Source: Pseudomonas tumuqii (GTDB lineage: Bacteria > Pseudomonadota > Gammaproteobacteria > Pseudomonadales > Pseudomonadaceae). Taken from it: a DNA stretch of 64,000 nt. Location of the stretch: contig NZ_JAAOJA010000001.1 of assembly GCF_013184545.1 (NCBI RefSeq), forward strand, positions 744,001 through 808,000, read 5' to 3'. Within the stretch, counting starts at the first letter, position 1. Each line of letters starts with the position of its first letter. Shown piece after piece: positions 1-10,854 of the stretch. The position numbers were made by a program, and so were the translations under genes. The notes under the pieces are model-generated. The model was not told the DNA's origin and ran no database searches. It worked only from the letters and a program-made list of their open reading frames with translations.

Positions 1-878
1 TTCCCAGCGCGCGTGCCGCGCAGTTGACCATGAACCGCGAGGGTATCCGTCGCCTGGCGGCCGAAGAGTTGGGTTTGCCGACCTCGCCTTATCAGTTCGC
101 CGACTCGCTCGAGGCGTGCCGGGTGGCGGTGCAGCAGATCGGCTTTCCCTGTCTGATCAAGCCGATCATGAGTTCCTCGGGCAAGGGCCAGTCACTGCTG
201 AAAACCATCGATGACCTGCCGGCGGCCTGGGAGTATGCCCAGGCGGGTGGTCGCGCCGGCAAGGGGCGGGTCATCGTCGAGGGCTTTATCGATTTCGACT
301 ACGAAATTGCCCTACTGACGGTGCGGCATGCCGGCGGCACCAGCTTCTGTGCGCCGGTCGGCCATCGTCAGGTCAAGGGCGACTATCAGGAATCCTGGCA
401 GCCGCAGCCGATGAGCGCGAAGGCCCGGGCCGAGGCCGAACGCATTGCCCTGGCCGTCACGGGCTCGCTGGGCGGTCGCGGTCTGTTTGGCGTCGAATTG
501 TTCGTCAAGGGCGATCGGGTCTGGTTCTGCGAAGTTTCGCCGCGGCCCCACGATACCGGTCTGGTCACCCTGATTTCCCAGGATCTGTCCGAGTTCGCCC
601 TGCATGCGCGGGCCATACTCGGCCTGCCGATTCCGCTTATTCGTCAGCTCGGCCCCTCCGCTTCGGCGGTGCTACTGGTGCAGGGTGATTCGCAGCAGGT
701 CAGTTTTGCCAATCTCGGTGCGGCGCTGGCCGAACCGGACACGGCGCTGCGTTTGTTCGGCAAGCCCGAAGTCAGTGGTCAGCGGCGCATGGGCGTGGCC
801 TTGGCGCGCGATGAGTCGCTGCCGGCGGCGCGGGCCAAGGCCACTCGTGCGGCGCAGGCGGTCAGCGTCGAACTGTGA
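1..878 (+). CDS. purT: Phosphoribosylglycinamide formyltransferase 2 (PurT), 5' end missing
   Basis: ATP-grasp enzyme that makes formylglycinamide ribonucleotide from GAR, formate and ATP, the folate-independent version of the third step of de novo purine synthesis. The reading frame is already open at base 3 and runs about 290 codons, so roughly the first quarter of the usual 390-residue protein lies off the left edge. Visible features are the [19 protein letters not shown] segment typical of PurT, the ATP-grasp lysine region ([15 protein letters not shown]), and the metal-binding end of the fold ([12 protein letters not shown] and [10 protein letters not shown]). The stop overlaps the start of the next gene. 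Identification is by strong family resemblance. Confidence 0.95.
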   Translation, partial: PSARAAQLTMNREGIRRLAAEELGLPTSPYQFADSLEACRVAVQQIGFPCLIKPIMSSSGKGQSLLKTIDDLPAAWEYAQAGGRAGKGRVIVEGFIDFDYEIALLTVRHAGGTSFCAPVGHRQVKGDYQESWQPQPMSAKARAEAERIALAVTGSLGGRGLFGVELFVKGDRVWFCEVSPRPHDTGLVTLISQDLSEFALHARAILGLPIPLIRQLGPSASAVLLVQGDSQQVSFANLGAALAEPDTALRLFGKPEVSGQRRMGVALARDESLPAARAKATRAAQAVSVEL

Positions 879-1609
879 GTCCTCTGCGCGCCTATGCCTG
901 GTGGCTGACTGTGCTGGCGCTGGCGCCCGTGCTGGTGCCGCTGGCCATGCGCACGCGCAGGCAGGCACTCAGGCTGCCGCCGGCCGAAGGTCCGCAGCGC
1001 GGGTTGGCCGGGGCTGACCTGGCGGGCGAGCCATTGCGCTTGCTGGTGGTGGGTGAGTCCACGGTGGTGGGGGTTGGCGTGAGCTGCTTGCGGGCGGCGC
1101 TGGTGGGACAGTTGGCCGAGGCGCTGGCCGTTCGGCAAGGCAGGCCGGTGGCCTGGCGTGCCTGTGGTGAGAATGGCATCACCGCCGCGCAGGCCTGTGA
1201 GCGGTTGTTGCCGCAGGTGCTGGACGAGCCGTTCGATCTGGTGCTGCTGGTCTTCGGCGTCAACGACACCACCCATCTCACTTCGCTGCAGCACTGGCGC
1301 GTTGCGCTAGCCAGCATGGCCGAGGCGTTGGCTCGGCGTGGTGCTCAGGTGGCGTTCAGCGGAGTGCCGCCGCTGCAGCATTTCAGCGCCTTGCCCTGGT
1401 TGTTGCGGCGCGTGCTCGGCATGCGTGCCGCCTTGCTGGATGCCAGCCTGCGCCAGCTCGCCGGGCGCCTCGGGGTGGGGCATCATCCACTGAGCTTGGA
1501 GTTTTCGGCGGAGTTCCTGGCGCCCGACGGTTATCACCCATCGAGCCTCGGTTACCGGATCTGGGCCGATGGCCTGGCGGATAGTGGCCTGTTTGGTCGG
1601 TCCGATTAG
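875..1609 (+). CDS. SGNH/GDSL-type hydrolase, probably membrane-anchored
   Basis: Predicted esterase or lipase of the SGNH fold, 244 residues, substrate unknown. Block I appears as [13 protein letters not shown] (about residues 52-64), with the nucleophile serine in a GES rather than GDS context. Block III is FGVNDTTH and block V is [10 protein letters not shown], supplying the catalytic Asp and His. The N-terminus (about residues 5-25) is hydrophobic and followed by basic residues, which fits a signal anchor. The GTG start at 875 overlaps the purT TGA (GTGA), so the two genes are probably translationally coupled. No mechanistic link to purine synthesis is evident. Confidence 0.8.
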   Translation: MSPLRAYAWWLTVLALAPVLVPLAMRTRRQALRLPPAEGPQRGLAGADLAGEPLRLLVVGESTVVGVGVSCLRAALVGQLAEALAVRQGRPVAWRACGENGITAAQACERLLPQVLDEPFDLVLLVFGVNDTTHLTSLQHWRVALASMAEALARRGAQVAFSGVPPLQHFSALPWLLRRVLGMRAALLDASLRQLAGRLGVGHHPLSLEFSAEFLAPDGYHPSSLGYRIWADGLADSGLFGRSD

Positions 1610-1725
1610 TCGATTTTGGCGCCTGAGGCCCGGCTACTGCGTTGCTGCTCCCGGCCATGGCGGACGATGACAGGTCGCAGCAACCTCAGGCATCTGCACT
1701 CGAGTTGCCCCGCTGAACGCAGAGG

Positions 1726-3015
<1,290 letters not shown>

Positions 3016-3024
3016 GGAAATGGC

Positions 3025-3825
3025 CTAGATATGCAGAATGAATTCGCGAACCAGCTTGCTGCCAAAGTACGCCAACATCAGCAGGCAGAAACCGGCCAGG
3101 GTCCAGTGGATCGCCTTGTGCCCGCGCCAGCCAAGCTGGTGCCGGCCCCAGAGCAGTACGGCGAAGACGATCCAGGCGAAGCTGGAGAGGATGGTTTTGT
3201 GCACAAGGTGCTGTGCGAGCAGGTCATCGATGAAGATCGCGCCGGACAGCAATGACAGCGACAGCAGGATCCAGCCGGCCCAGAGAAAGCCGAACAGCAG
3301 GCTTTCCATGGTTTGCAGGGGAGGGAAGTTCTTGATCAGTCCGGATGGGTGCTTGTGCTTGAGCTGATGATCCTGCAGCAACAGCAGCAGCGCCTGGAAC
3401 ACGGCGATGGTCAGCATGCCGTAGGCCATGATCGACAGCAGGATGTGAGCGAGGATGCCCGGCGCTTCGTTGATCGACTGCAGGGTGCCGGACGGCATGA
3501 ACTGCGCCAGCAATACCGTCAGGCCGCCCAGCGGGAATAGCAGCAGCAGCAGGTTTTCCACCGGAATGCGGATGCAGGCGAGCAGGGTCAATGCGATCAC
3601 GGCATAGGCAATCAGGCTGGCGGCATTGAAAAAGTCGAGCGCCAGGCCGGATGCCTGACTCATCTGCAAGAACAGACTGGCGCCATGGAAGAGCAGGGCG
3701 AGCACGCCGAGTAGCGCCAGCAGGCGTTTGTCGGGCGTGCTGCGCTGGCTGAGGCGCAGGCCCTGATAGAAGGTGGCGCCGGCATAAAGGCTGGCAGCAG
3801 CGAGGCTGGGAAGCAGAGGGTGCAT
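3025..3825 (-). CDS. Cytochrome c assembly/CcsA-like membrane protein (YpjD type)
   Basis: Polytopic inner-membrane protein of 266 residues with about eight hydrophobic helices spread over its length. It resembles the CcmC/CcsA heme-handling family and in particular the short YpjD type found beside ffh in gammaproteobacteria. The histidine- and tryptophan-containing region near residues 125-200 matches the family layout, but I do not see the full WWD motif of true heme ligases, so a cytochrome c biogenesis role is only suggested. It is divergent from ffh across a 157-base gap and appears to form an operon with the CNNM gene downstream. Confidence 0.8.
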   Translation of the reverse strand: MHPLLPSLAAASLYAGATFYQGLRLSQRSTPDKRLLALLGVLALLFHGASLFLQMSQASGLALDFFNAASLIAYAVIALTLLACIRIPVENLLLLLFPLGGLTVLLAQFMPSGTLQSINEAPGILAHILLSIMAYGMLTIAVFQALLLLLQDHQLKHKHPSGLIKNFPPLQTMESLLFGFLWAGWILLSLSLLSGAIFIDDLLAQHLVHKTILSSFAWIVFAVLLWGRHQLGWRGHKAIHWTLAGFCLLMLAYFGSKLVREFILHI

Positions 3826-3922
3826 AAATCCTTGTTAGGCAAGCCCGAAAGGCGCTGAGTGTGGCATACAACGAGCATTTCACGAAAGACCGCTGACAGT
3901 GTCGGCGACTGGGAGTCTCCGA

Positions 3923-3928
3923 TATAAT
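3923..3928 (+). promoter_or_regulatory. Candidate -10 element for ffh
   Basis: A perfect TATAAT lies 55 bases upstream of the ffh start. No good -35 is seen at 16-18 bases; the nearest TTGACA-like hexamer (CTGACA, 3893-3898) is too far away at 24 bases. Treated as a probable -10 only. Confidence 0.45.
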
Positions 3929-3982
3929 CGCCGGTCTGTTGCAAGCCCACCCTCGGCTCGATAGGGCCCGAAAGGAACGTGC

Positions 3983-5356
3983 ATGTTCGAAAATCTTACC
4001 GACCGCCTCTCGCAGACGCTGCGCAATGTCACTGGCAAGGCCAGGCTGACCGAAGACAATATCAAGGACACCTTGCGCGAAGTGCGTATGGCGTTGCTCG
4101 AAGCTGACGTCGCGTTGCCGGTGGTCAAGGACTTCGTCAGCAAGGTCAAGGACCGTGCGGTCGGTACCGAGGTGTCGAAAAGCCTGACGCCGGGTCAGGC
4201 CTTCGTGAAGATCGTGCGTGCCGAGCTGGAAGCGCTGATGGGTGCGGCCAACGAAGACCTGGTGCTGAATGTCACGCCGCCGGCCGTCGTGCTGATGGCG
4301 GGTTTGCAGGGCGCGGGTAAAACCACCACGGTCGGCAAGCTGGCGCGCTTTCTCAAGGAACGCAAGAAGAAGACCGTGCTGGTCGTGTCGGCCGACGTCT
4401 ACCGTCCGGCAGCGATCAAGCAGCTGGAAACCCTGGCCGCCGATATCGGCGTGACCTTCTTTCCGTCCGATATCAGCCAGAAGCCGGTGGCGATCGCCGA
4501 GGCGGCGATCAAGGAAGCCAAGCTCAAATTCATCGATGTGGTGATCGTCGATACCGCCGGTCGTCTGGCCATCGATGCCGAAATGATGGCGGAGATTCAG
4601 GAGCTGCACGCCGCGATCAAGCCGGTCGAGACCCTGTTCGTGGTCGATGCGATGACCGGTCAGGATGCCGCCAACACCGCCAAGGCCTTCGGTGATGCAT
4701 TGCCGCTGACCGGGGTCATCCTGACCAAGGTCGACGGCGATGCCCGCGGGGGTGCCGCTTTGTCGGTGCGGCATGTCACCGGCAAGCCGATCAAGTTCAT
4801 TGGCATGGGCGAGAAGAGCGATGCGCTGGAGCCGTTCCATCCCGAGCGGATCGCCTCGCGCATCCTCGGCATGGGCGATGTGCTCAGCCTGATCGAGCAG
4901 GCCGAGCAGACCCTCGATCGCGAGAAAGCCGACAAGCTGACCAAGAAACTGAAGAAGGGCAAGGGCTTCGATCTCGAAGACTTCCGTGATCAGTTGCAGC
5001 AGATGAAGAACATGGGCGGTCTTGGCGGCCTGATGGACAAGTTGCCGCAGATGGGTGGCGTCAACCTGGCGCAGATGGGTAACGCTCAGGGCGCGGCCGA
5101 GAAGCAGTTCAAGCAGATGGAGGCCATCATCAATTCGATGACCCCGGGCGAGCGACGCGATCCTGAAATCATCAGCGGTTCGCGCAAGCGCCGCATCGCC
5201 ATGGGCTCCGGCACTCAGGTGCAGGACATCGGTCGCCTGATCAAGCAGCACAAGCAGATGCAGAAGATGATGAAGAAATTCACGGCCAAGGGCGGCATGG
5301 CCAAGATGATGCGTGGCATGGGCGGTATGATGCCGGGCGGTATGCCGAAGATGTAA
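3983..5356 (+). CDS. ffh: Signal recognition particle protein Ffh
   Basis: GTPase subunit of the signal recognition particle. It binds 4.5S RNA and signal sequences of inner-membrane proteins and docks with FtsY. The protein has 457 residues, the expected size. The N domain is followed by the G domain with P-loop GLQGAGKTTTVGKLA (about residues 107-121), DTAGR and TKVDGDARGG, then the methionine-rich M domain (about 325-457, many Met pairs and a GGMMPGGMPKM tail). The ATG at 3983 has AAGGA upstream. The gene begins the ffh-rpsP-rimM-trmD-rplS block, though a likely terminator separates it from rpsP. Confidence 0.98.
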   Translation: MFENLTDRLSQTLRNVTGKARLTEDNIKDTLREVRMALLEADVALPVVKDFVSKVKDRAVGTEVSKSLTPGQAFVKIVRAELEALMGAANEDLVLNVTPPAVVLMAGLQGAGKTTTVGKLARFLKERKKKTVLVVSADVYRPAAIKQLETLAADIGVTFFPSDISQKPVAIAEAAIKEAKLKFIDVVIVDTAGRLAIDAEMMAEIQELHAAIKPVETLFVVDAMTGQDAANTAKAFGDALPLTGVILTKVDGDARGGAALSVRHVTGKPIKFIGMGEKSDALEPFHPERIASRILGMGDVLSLIEQAEQTLDREKADKLTKKLKKGKGFDLEDFRDQLQQMKNMGGLGGLMDKLPQMGGVNLAQMGNAQGAAEKQFKQMEAIINSMTPGERRDPEIISGSRKRRIAMGSGTQVQDIGRLIKQHKQMQKMMKKFTAKGGMAKMMRGMGGMMPGGMPKM

Positions 5357-5395
5357 GCGTGAGTAGCAAGGCTGCAGGCCAGAGTGGTGATTTGA

Positions 5396-5422
5396 GGCTT
5401 GCAGCTCGCAGCCGTTTTTTTT
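5396..5422 (+). terminator. Probable Rho-independent terminator after ffh
   Basis: A short stem (GGCT and GC pairing with GC and AGCC, with one bulge) is followed by a run of eight T residues. It lies about 40 bases past the ffh stop. Confidence 0.55.
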
Positions 5423-5453
5423 GCAGCGCTTTTCCGGTCCTCGGAAAAAGGCT

Positions 5454-5481
5454 TTGCAAAAGTAGCGATAATCCTTAGAAT
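5454..5481 (+). promoter_or_regulatory. Candidate sigma-70 promoter for rpsP operon
   Basis: TTGCAA (5454-5459) and TAGAAT (5476-5481) are separated by 16 bases. They sit between the ffh terminator and rpsP, about 75 bases before the start codon. Assigned by consensus resemblance only. Confidence 0.5.
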
Positions 5482-5555
5482 ATGCGGCCTTTCGGGCCTA
5501 GTGCCCTATGCATGCATTTTCTAGTTTGCAGCACCGACTACAGGAAAGAAGTTCA

Positions 5556-5807
5556 ATGGTAACCATCCGTCTTGCCCGTGGCGGCTCCAAAAAGCGCCCG
5601 TTCTACCACCTCACCGTGACCAACAGCCGCAATGCGCGCGATGGTCGCTTCGTTGAGCGTATTGGTTTCTTCAACCCGGTTGCTTCGGGTGCCGAAATCA
5701 AGCTGTCTGTCGACCAAGAGCGTGCCACTTACTGGCTCGGTCAGGGTGCGCAGCCGTCTGAGCGTGTTGCTCAGCTGCTCAAGGAAGCTGCCAAGGCTGC
5801 TGCCTAA
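5556..5807 (+). CDS. rpsP: 30S ribosomal protein S16
   Basis: Small-subunit assembly protein S16, 83 residues. The opening [17 protein letters not shown] and the internal ERIGFFNP are diagnostic. The frame is open further upstream, but the ATG at 5556 gives the family-standard N-terminus and follows a purine-rich GGAAAGAAG. It is the first gene of the rpsP-rimM-trmD-rplS operon, with only 8 bases to rimM. Confidence 0.98.
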   Translation: MVTIRLARGGSKKRPFYHLTVTNSRNARDGRFVERIGFFNPVASGAEIKLSVDQERATYWLGQGAQPSERVAQLLKEAAKAAA

Positions 5808-5815
5808 GCAACCTT

Positions 5816-6352
5816 ATGAGCATGACGCCAGCTCCCGCCGAGGACTTAGTGGTCCTTGGCAAGATTGTCTCGGTGCATGGCATAAAAGGCGAGGTGAAGG
5901 TGTTTTCCTTTACTGATCCTTTGACCAACGTGCTCGATTACCCTCGCTGGACGCTCAGGCGTGACAACGAGGTGAAGCAAGTCGAAGTGGCCAGTGGACG
6001 CCTGCAAGGCAAGGTCCTGGTGGCGAGGCTCAAGGGTCTCGATGATCGCGAGGTAGCGCGTACCTTTGCCGGTTTCGAGATTTGTGTGCCGCGCAGCCAG
6101 CTGCCTGATCTGAGTGAAGGCGAGTTCTACTGGTATCAGTTGGAAGGTCTCAAGGTTATCGATCAGGCAGGGCAGTTGCTCGGCAAGATCGACCATTTGT
6201 TCGAGACCGGCGCCAACGATGTGATTGTGGTCAAACCCTGCACCGACAGCCTGGATGATCGTGAGCGCCTGTTGCCCTATACGGAACAATGCGTGTTGTC
6301 GATTGACCTTGGTGCTGGCGAAATGCGGGTCGACTGGGATGCGGACTTCTAA
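5816..6352 (+). CDS. rimM: 16S rRNA maturation factor RimM
   Basis: Assembly factor that binds S19 and helps 30S head maturation. It has 178 residues with the two-part layout of the family: an N-terminal beta-barrel starting [19 protein letters not shown] and a C-terminal PRC-barrel domain containing [11 protein letters not shown] and [13 protein letters not shown]. It follows rpsP by 8 bases and precedes trmD by 5, the standard operon order in pseudomonads and enterics. Confidence 0.97.
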   Translation: MSMTPAPAEDLVVLGKIVSVHGIKGEVKVFSFTDPLTNVLDYPRWTLRRDNEVKQVEVASGRLQGKVLVARLKGLDDREVARTFAGFEICVPRSQLPDLSEGEFYWYQLEGLKVIDQAGQLLGKIDHLFETGANDVIVVKPCTDSLDDRERLLPYTEQCVLSIDLGAGEMRVDWDADF

Positions 6353-6357
6353 GCCTG

Positions 6358-7110
6358 ATGCCAAATCTGCGCGTTGAAGTCATTACGCTGTTCCCGGAAA
6401 TGTTTGCCGCAATCAGCGATTACGGCATCACCAGCCGTGCGGTGAAACAGGGCTTGCTGCAACTGACCTGTTGGAACCCGCGGAGCTACACCACGGACCG
6501 TCATCACACTGTCGATGATCGGCCCTTCGGTGGTGGTCCGGGCATGGTGATGAAGATCAAGCCGCTTGAGGATGCCTTGCTCGATGCCAGGCAGGCCGCA
6601 GGTGTAAAAGCGAAGGTGATCTACCTTTCGCCGCAGGGTCGTCAGCTGACGCAGTCAGCCGTACGCGAACTGGCGAACGAGGAGGCGTTGATCCTCATTG
6701 CCGGGCGCTACGAAGGCGTCGATGAGCGTTTCATTGAAACGCATGTCGATGAAGAATGGTCGATCGGGGATTACGTCCTGTCTGGCGGTGAGCTGCCGGC
6801 CATGGTGCTGATCGATGCGGTAACGCGCCTTTTGCCTGGTGCATTGGGTCATGCAAGTTCGGCCGAGGAGGATTCCTTTACGGATGGCCTGCTCGACTGC
6901 CCGCATTACACGCGTCCGGAGGTGTATGCGGATAAACGTGTTCCTGAGGTGCTGCTCGGCGGCAATCACGAACACATCCGGCGCTGGCGTTTACAGCAGT
7001 CCCTCGGTCGGACCTGGGAACGCCGTGTCGATCTTCTGGATAGCCGCTCGCTTTCTGGGGAAGAGAAAAAGCTGCTGGAGGAATACATCCGCCAGCGGGA
7101 CGATAGTTAA
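6358..7110 (+). CDS. trmD: tRNA (guanine-N1)-methyltransferase TrmD
   Basis: SPOUT-class methyltransferase that makes m1G37 in tRNAs reading CNN and some other codons, using S-adenosylmethionine, and so prevents +1 frameshifting. It has 250 residues. The family motifs [11 protein letters not shown], the substrate segment [14 protein letters not shown], and the trefoil-knot segments [12 protein letters not shown] and [14 protein letters not shown] are all present. It is third in the rpsP operon. Confidence 0.98.
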   Translation: MPNLRVEVITLFPEMFAAISDYGITSRAVKQGLLQLTCWNPRSYTTDRHHTVDDRPFGGGPGMVMKIKPLEDALLDARQAAGVKAKVIYLSPQGRQLTQSAVRELANEEALILIAGRYEGVDERFIETHVDEEWSIGDYVLSGGELPAMVLIDAVTRLLPGALGHASSAEEDSFTDGLLDCPHYTRPEVYADKRVPEVLLGGNHEHIRRWRLQQSLGRTWERRVDLLDSRSLSGEEKKLLEEYIRQRDDS

Positions 7111-7152
7111 TGTATCGATGATCGGCCAGACGGCTGGTCTTAGGAGCGCAGC

Positions 7153-7503
7153 ATGACCAACAAGATCATTCAGCAGATCGAAGCTGAGCAGATGGGCAAA
7201 GTAGTCCCTCCGTTCGCCCCGGGTGACACCATTGTCGTCCAGGTTAAAGTGAAGGAAGGCGACCGTGAGCGTCTGCAGGCATTCGAAGGCGTGGTAATCG
7301 CCAAGCGTAACCGTGGTCTGAACAGTGCTTTCACTGTTCGCAAGATCTCCAACGGTGTCGGCGTAGAGCGTACTTTCCAGACCTACAGCCCGCTGGTCGA
7401 CAGCCTGGCCGTCAAGCGTCGCGGTGACGTACGCAAAGCCAAACTGTACTACCTGCGTGACCTGTCCGGTAAGGCAGCACGTATCAAGGAAAAACTGGGC
7501 TAA
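7153..7503 (+). CDS. rplS: 50S ribosomal protein L19
   Basis: Large-subunit protein at the 30S-50S interface, 116 residues. Recognised from [34 protein letters not shown] and the C-terminal [22 protein letters not shown] clear TAGGAG lies 6 bases before the ATG. It is the last gene of the operon and is followed by a strong terminator. Confidence 0.98.
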   Translation: MTNKIIQQIEAEQMGKVVPPFAPGDTIVVQVKVKEGDRERLQAFEGVVIAKRNRGLNSAFTVRKISNGVGVERTFQTYSPLVDSLAVKRRGDVRKAKLYYLRDLSGKAARIKEKLG

Positions 7504-7520
7504 GCCTCAGTTTCCTTATG

Positions 7521-7546
7521 AAAAGCAGCCTTCGGGCTGCTTTTTG
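7521..7546 (+). terminator. Rho-independent terminator after rplS
   Basis: A perfect AGCAGCC stem with a TTCG loop, followed by five T residues, 18 bases past the rplS stop. Confidence 0.9.
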
Positions 7547-7705
7547 CGTTTCTGGGCAGAGTGAAGCCCGTCCTTGCCGGGCAGGGGTTGGCGCGTGGCG
7601 CAGGTGCAGAGTTGTGCTGCATTTTTTCTCGCGTGCGGTAGCCCTGGCCTGCACGGGCAGCGCTGTGGAAAACTAGCGCTGCCCACTTGCACATGGTCCT
7701 GTCCG

Positions 7706-8602
7706 ATGCCCGCTATCGACCACCCGCTGATTGACCGTTTTCTCGATGCCCTGTGGCTGGAGAAAGGCTTGTCCGTGCACACGCGGGCGGCCTACCGCAG
7801 CGATCTGGCGTTGTTCAATGGTTGGCTGCAGGCACGCGATCTGGAGTTGGCCAGCGCCGGGCGCGAGCTGATACTCGATCATCTGGCCTGGCGCTTGAAT
7901 GAGGGCTACAAGGCCCGCTCGACGGCGCGGTTGATCTCGGGGTTGCGCGGTTTTTATCGATTTTTGCTGCGTGAAGGGGTGATTGGCGCCGATCCGACCC
8001 TGCAGGTCGATTTGCCGCAGCTCGGCAGGTCGTTGCCCAAATCCCTCTCGGAGGCGGATGTAGAGGCGCTGCTGGCGGCGCCGGAACTGGATGATCCGAT
8101 CGGTCTGCGCGACCGTGCCATGCTCGAGGTGCTGTATGCCTGCGGTCTACGGGTCAGCGAGTTGATCGGCCTGACCCTGGAGCAGGTCAATCTGCGCCAG
8201 GGTGTGCTGCGCGTGTTCGGCAAGGGCAGCAAGGAACGCCTGGTGCCACTGGGCGAAGAGGCGATCTTGTGGATCGAGCGCTACAGTAAAGAGGCGCGGC
8301 CCTTATTGTTGGGCGGCAAGCCTAGTGATGTGCTGTTTCCCAGCTTGCGCGGCGAGCAAATGACCCGGCAGACCTTCTGGCATCGGATCAAACTGCAGGC
8401 CAGAGTCGCGGGTATCGCCAAGAGCCTGTCGCCGCACACGTTGCGTCATGCGTTTGCTACCCATTTGCTCAATCATGGTGCCGATCTGCGAGTGGTGCAG
8501 ATGCTTTTAGGGCACAGCGATCTGTCGACCACGCAGATTTATACCCATATCGCGCGAGCGCGTTTGCAAGAGTTGCATGCCCAGCACCATCCGCGGGGCT
8601 GA
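7706..8602 (+). CDS. xerD: Site-specific tyrosine recombinase XerD
   Basis: Recombinase that acts with XerC and FtsK at dif to resolve chromosome dimers. With the ATG at 7706 the protein is 298 residues, the exact family size; the open frame upstream is ignored. It has an N-terminal SAM-like core-binding domain (about 1-90) and a C-terminal catalytic domain. The active-site set is visible: Arg in ACGLRVSELIGL, Lys in GKGSKERLVPL, HTLRHAFATHLL, His in LGHSDLSTTQIYTH, and the Tyr nucleophile in that last motif. The neighbouring dsbC gene matches the order in P. aeruginosa. Confidence 0.95.
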   Translation: MPAIDHPLIDRFLDALWLEKGLSVHTRAAYRSDLALFNGWLQARDLELASAGRELILDHLAWRLNEGYKARSTARLISGLRGFYRFLLREGVIGADPTLQVDLPQLGRSLPKSLSEADVEALLAAPELDDPIGLRDRAMLEVLYACGLRVSELIGLTLEQVNLRQGVLRVFGKGSKERLVPLGEEAILWIERYSKEARPLLLGGKPSDVLFPSLRGEQMTRQTFWHRIKLQARVAGIAKSLSPHTLRHAFATHLLNHGADLRVVQMLLGHSDLSTTQIYTHIARARLQELHAQHHPRG

Positions 8603-8694
8603 GGTGGCCGTCCGGCCTGCCGTGGTCTGCCTTTGCGGGCATCTATGGTAGGCTGTTGCAACCTTTGTTTGTCCGACGCTCGTTAGGAGTATCC

Positions 8695-9420
8695 ATGCGC
8701 GTGACCCGCATTTTCGCAGCCGTGGCCCTCGGTCTTGCCAGCAGCTTGAGCCTGGCCGCCGACCCCGATCAGGTGATCCGCAAGAGCCTGCAGTCGATTC
8801 AGCCAGACCTGCCAATCGAAGCGATTGCCGAGAGTCAGATGCCCGGTCTGTATCAGATTCAGCTCAAGGGCGGCCGCCAGTTGTATGCCAGTGGCGACGG
8901 TCAGTTCCTCCTGCAGGGCTATCTGTTCCAGATCAAGGACGGCAAGGCGGTCAACCTGACCGAACAGCATGAAACCAAAGAGATTGCCAAAGAGATCAAC
9001 AGCATTCCGGCCAAGGAAATGGTGATCTTCGCGGCGGAGCAGGCCAAGACCCACATCACCGTGTTCACCGACACCGATTGTGGTTACTGCCAGAAACTGC
9101 ACAGCGAAGTCCCGGAGCTCAATCGCCTGGGCGTCGAGGTGCGCTACGTGGCCTTCCCGCGCCAGGGTTTGCAAAGCCCGGCCTACAAGGAGCTGGTCAG
9201 TGTCTGGTGCGCCAAGGATCGCCAGGGGGCCATGAACTTGGCCAAGACGCGCCAGGAGGTACCCGCTGCTGAATGTGACAATCCGGTGGCCAAGCAGTAC
9301 GCCTTGGGGCAGATGATCGGGGTCAGTGGCACGCCGGCGATCGTCTTGGCAAACGGCAAGCTGATACCCGGTTACCAGCCGGCGCCGCAACTGGCCAAGC
9401 TGGCGCTCGGAGCCAAGTGA
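8695..9420 (+). CDS. dsbC: Periplasmic thiol:disulfide interchange protein DsbC
   Basis: Disulfide isomerase that repairs wrong disulfides in the periplasm and is kept reduced by DsbD. It has 241 residues. The signal peptide covers about residues 1-21 (MRVTRIFAAVALGLASSLSLA, then ADPDQ). A dimerisation domain follows (about 22-85), then a thioredoxin-fold domain with the active-site CGYC in TDTDCGYCQKLH. The cis-proline segment GVSGTPAIVLANG is present. The ATG at 8695 was chosen because TAGGAG precedes it and it gives a clean signal peptide. It sits between xerD and hom. Confidence 0.95.
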   Translation: MRVTRIFAAVALGLASSLSLAADPDQVIRKSLQSIQPDLPIEAIAESQMPGLYQIQLKGGRQLYASGDGQFLLQGYLFQIKDGKAVNLTEQHETKEIAKEINSIPAKEMVIFAAEQAKTHITVFTDTDCGYCQKLHSEVPELNRLGVEVRYVAFPRQGLQSPAYKELVSVWCAKDRQGAMNLAKTRQEVPAAECDNPVAKQYALGQMIGVSGTPAIVLANGKLIPGYQPAPQLAKLALGAK

Positions 9421-9451
9421 TTGCGGCCCTGGGGCCGATTGACTAATAAAC

Positions 9452-9481
9452 AGCCGCTTCGTAAGGTGCGGCTCTTTTTTC
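9452..9481 (+). terminator. Rho-independent terminator after dsbC
   Basis: The AGCCGC/GCGGCT stem has a 10-base loop and is followed by CTTTTTT. It lies 31 bases past the dsbC stop. Confidence 0.8.
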
Positions 9482-9488
9482 TTTTCTG

Positions 9489-9514
9489 CGGCCGGAGCTA
9501 GCTCCGGCCGTTTT
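9489..9514. repeat. Perfect 22-base palindrome followed by TTTT, upstream of hom
   Basis: CGGCCGGAGCT at 9489-9499 is followed directly by its exact reverse complement at 9500-9510, with no spacer, and then TTTT. It lies 29 bases before the hom start and just after the dsbC terminator. It could be a second terminator, a leader hairpin or an operator. Confidence 0.6.
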
Positions 9515-9539
9515 ACGCAGTGCAGATGGGGAGTTCAGT

Positions 9540-10844
9540 GTGAAACCGGTCAAAGTAGGCATCTGTGGGCTAGGTACCGTCGGTGGCGGTACCTTCAACG
9601 TGCTCAAGCGCAACGCCGAGGAAATCGCGCGGCGTGCCGGGCGTGATATTGAAGTGGCGCAGATTGCGCTGCGTTCGCAGAACCCGCTGTGCGACATTAC
9701 CGGTACCCCCATTACCAACGATGTCTTCGCGCTGGTCGACAACCCCGAAATCGATATCGTCATCGAGCTGATCGGCGGCTACACGCTGGCCCGTGACCTG
9801 GTGCTCAAGGCCATCGACAACGGCAAGCATGTGGTCACCGCCAACAAGGCGCTGATCGCCGTGCATGGCAATGAGATCTTCGCCCGGGCGCGCGAGAAGG
9901 GCGTGATAGTGGCATTCGAGGCGGCGGTGGCGGGTGGTATTCCGGTGATCAAGGCGATCCGCGAGGGGCTGGCCGCCAACCGCATCAACTGGCTGGCCGG
10001 GATCATCAACGGCACCGGCAATTTCATTCTCAGCGAAATGCGCGAGAAGGGCCGTGCCTTCGATGACGTGCTCAAGGAAGCCCAGGCCCTGGGCTATGCC
10101 GAGGCGGATCCGACGTTCGACGTCGAAGGCATCGATGCGGCGCACAAGCTGACCATCCTCGCCTCCATCGCCTTCGGCATCCCGCTGCAATTCGACAAGG
10201 CCTACACCGAAGGCATCACCAAGCTGACCACGGCTGACGTCAACTACGCCGAGGCCCTGGGTTATCGCATCAAGCACCTGGGTGTGGCGCGGCGCACCGA
10301 CGCCGGTATCGAGTTGCGTGTGCACCCGACCCTGATCCCGGCCGATCGCCTGATCGCCAACGTCAACGGCGTGATGAACGCGGTGATGGTCAATGGCGAC
10401 GCGGCGGGGTCGACCCTGTATTACGGCGCGGGTGCCGGCATGGAGCCGACCGCGTCCTCGGTCATCGCCGATCTGGTCGATGTGGTGCGCGCCTTGACCA
10501 CCGACCCGACCAATCGTGTGCCGCACCTGGCCTTCCAGCCGGATTCGCTGTCCGATCACCCGATTCTGCCGATCGCGGCCTGCGAGAGCGCCTACTACCT
10601 GCGCATTCAGGCCAAGGATCATCCCGGCGTGCTGGCTCAGGTGGCGAGCATCCTGTCGCAGCGCGGCATCAACATCGAGTCGATCATGCAGAAGGAAGTC
10701 GAAGAACACGACGGCCTGGTGCCGATGATTCTGGTGACCCACCGGGTGGTCGAGGCGCGCATCGACGAGGCGCTGGCCGCCCTGGAAGCGCTGGACGATG
10801 TCGTCGGCAAAGTCATGCGCATCCGCGTCGAACAGTTGAACTAA
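9540..10844 (+). CDS. hom: Homoserine dehydrogenase
   Basis: Monofunctional enzyme reducing aspartate semialdehyde to homoserine, the branch point to threonine and methionine. It has 434 residues. The nucleotide-binding motif GICGLGTVGGGTFNVL is at about residues 7-22, the catalytic core includes VVTANKALIA and AAVAGGIPVIKAIREGL, and a C-terminal ACT domain (about 350-430, KDHPGVLAQVASILSQRGINIESI) implies threonine feedback control. The start is GTG at 9540 with GGGGAG seven bases upstream. thrC follows after 80 bases, the usual pseudomonad pairing. Confidence 0.97.
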   Translation: MKPVKVGICGLGTVGGGTFNVLKRNAEEIARRAGRDIEVAQIALRSQNPLCDITGTPITNDVFALVDNPEIDIVIELIGGYTLARDLVLKAIDNGKHVVTANKALIAVHGNEIFARAREKGVIVAFEAAVAGGIPVIKAIREGLAANRINWLAGIINGTGNFILSEMREKGRAFDDVLKEAQALGYAEADPTFDVEGIDAAHKLTILASIAFGIPLQFDKAYTEGITKLTTADVNYAEALGYRIKHLGVARRTDAGIELRVHPTLIPADRLIANVNGVMNAVMVNGDAAGSTLYYGAGAGMEPTASSVIADLVDVVRALTTDPTNRVPHLAFQPDSLSDHPILPIAACESAYYLRIQAKDHPGVLAQVASILSQRGINIESIMQKEVEEHDGLVPMILVTHRVVEARIDEALAALEALDDVVGKVMRIRVEQLN

Positions 10845-10854
10845 CCAGCAGCAG

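Noticed and set aside
3224..5251. A 675-codon open frame antisense to ffh
   Set aside because: It covers ffh, whose product is certain. Long antisense frames are common in GC-rich coding DNA because stop codons are rare in some frames. Its translation is low-complexity His, Gln and Leu-rich with no domain.
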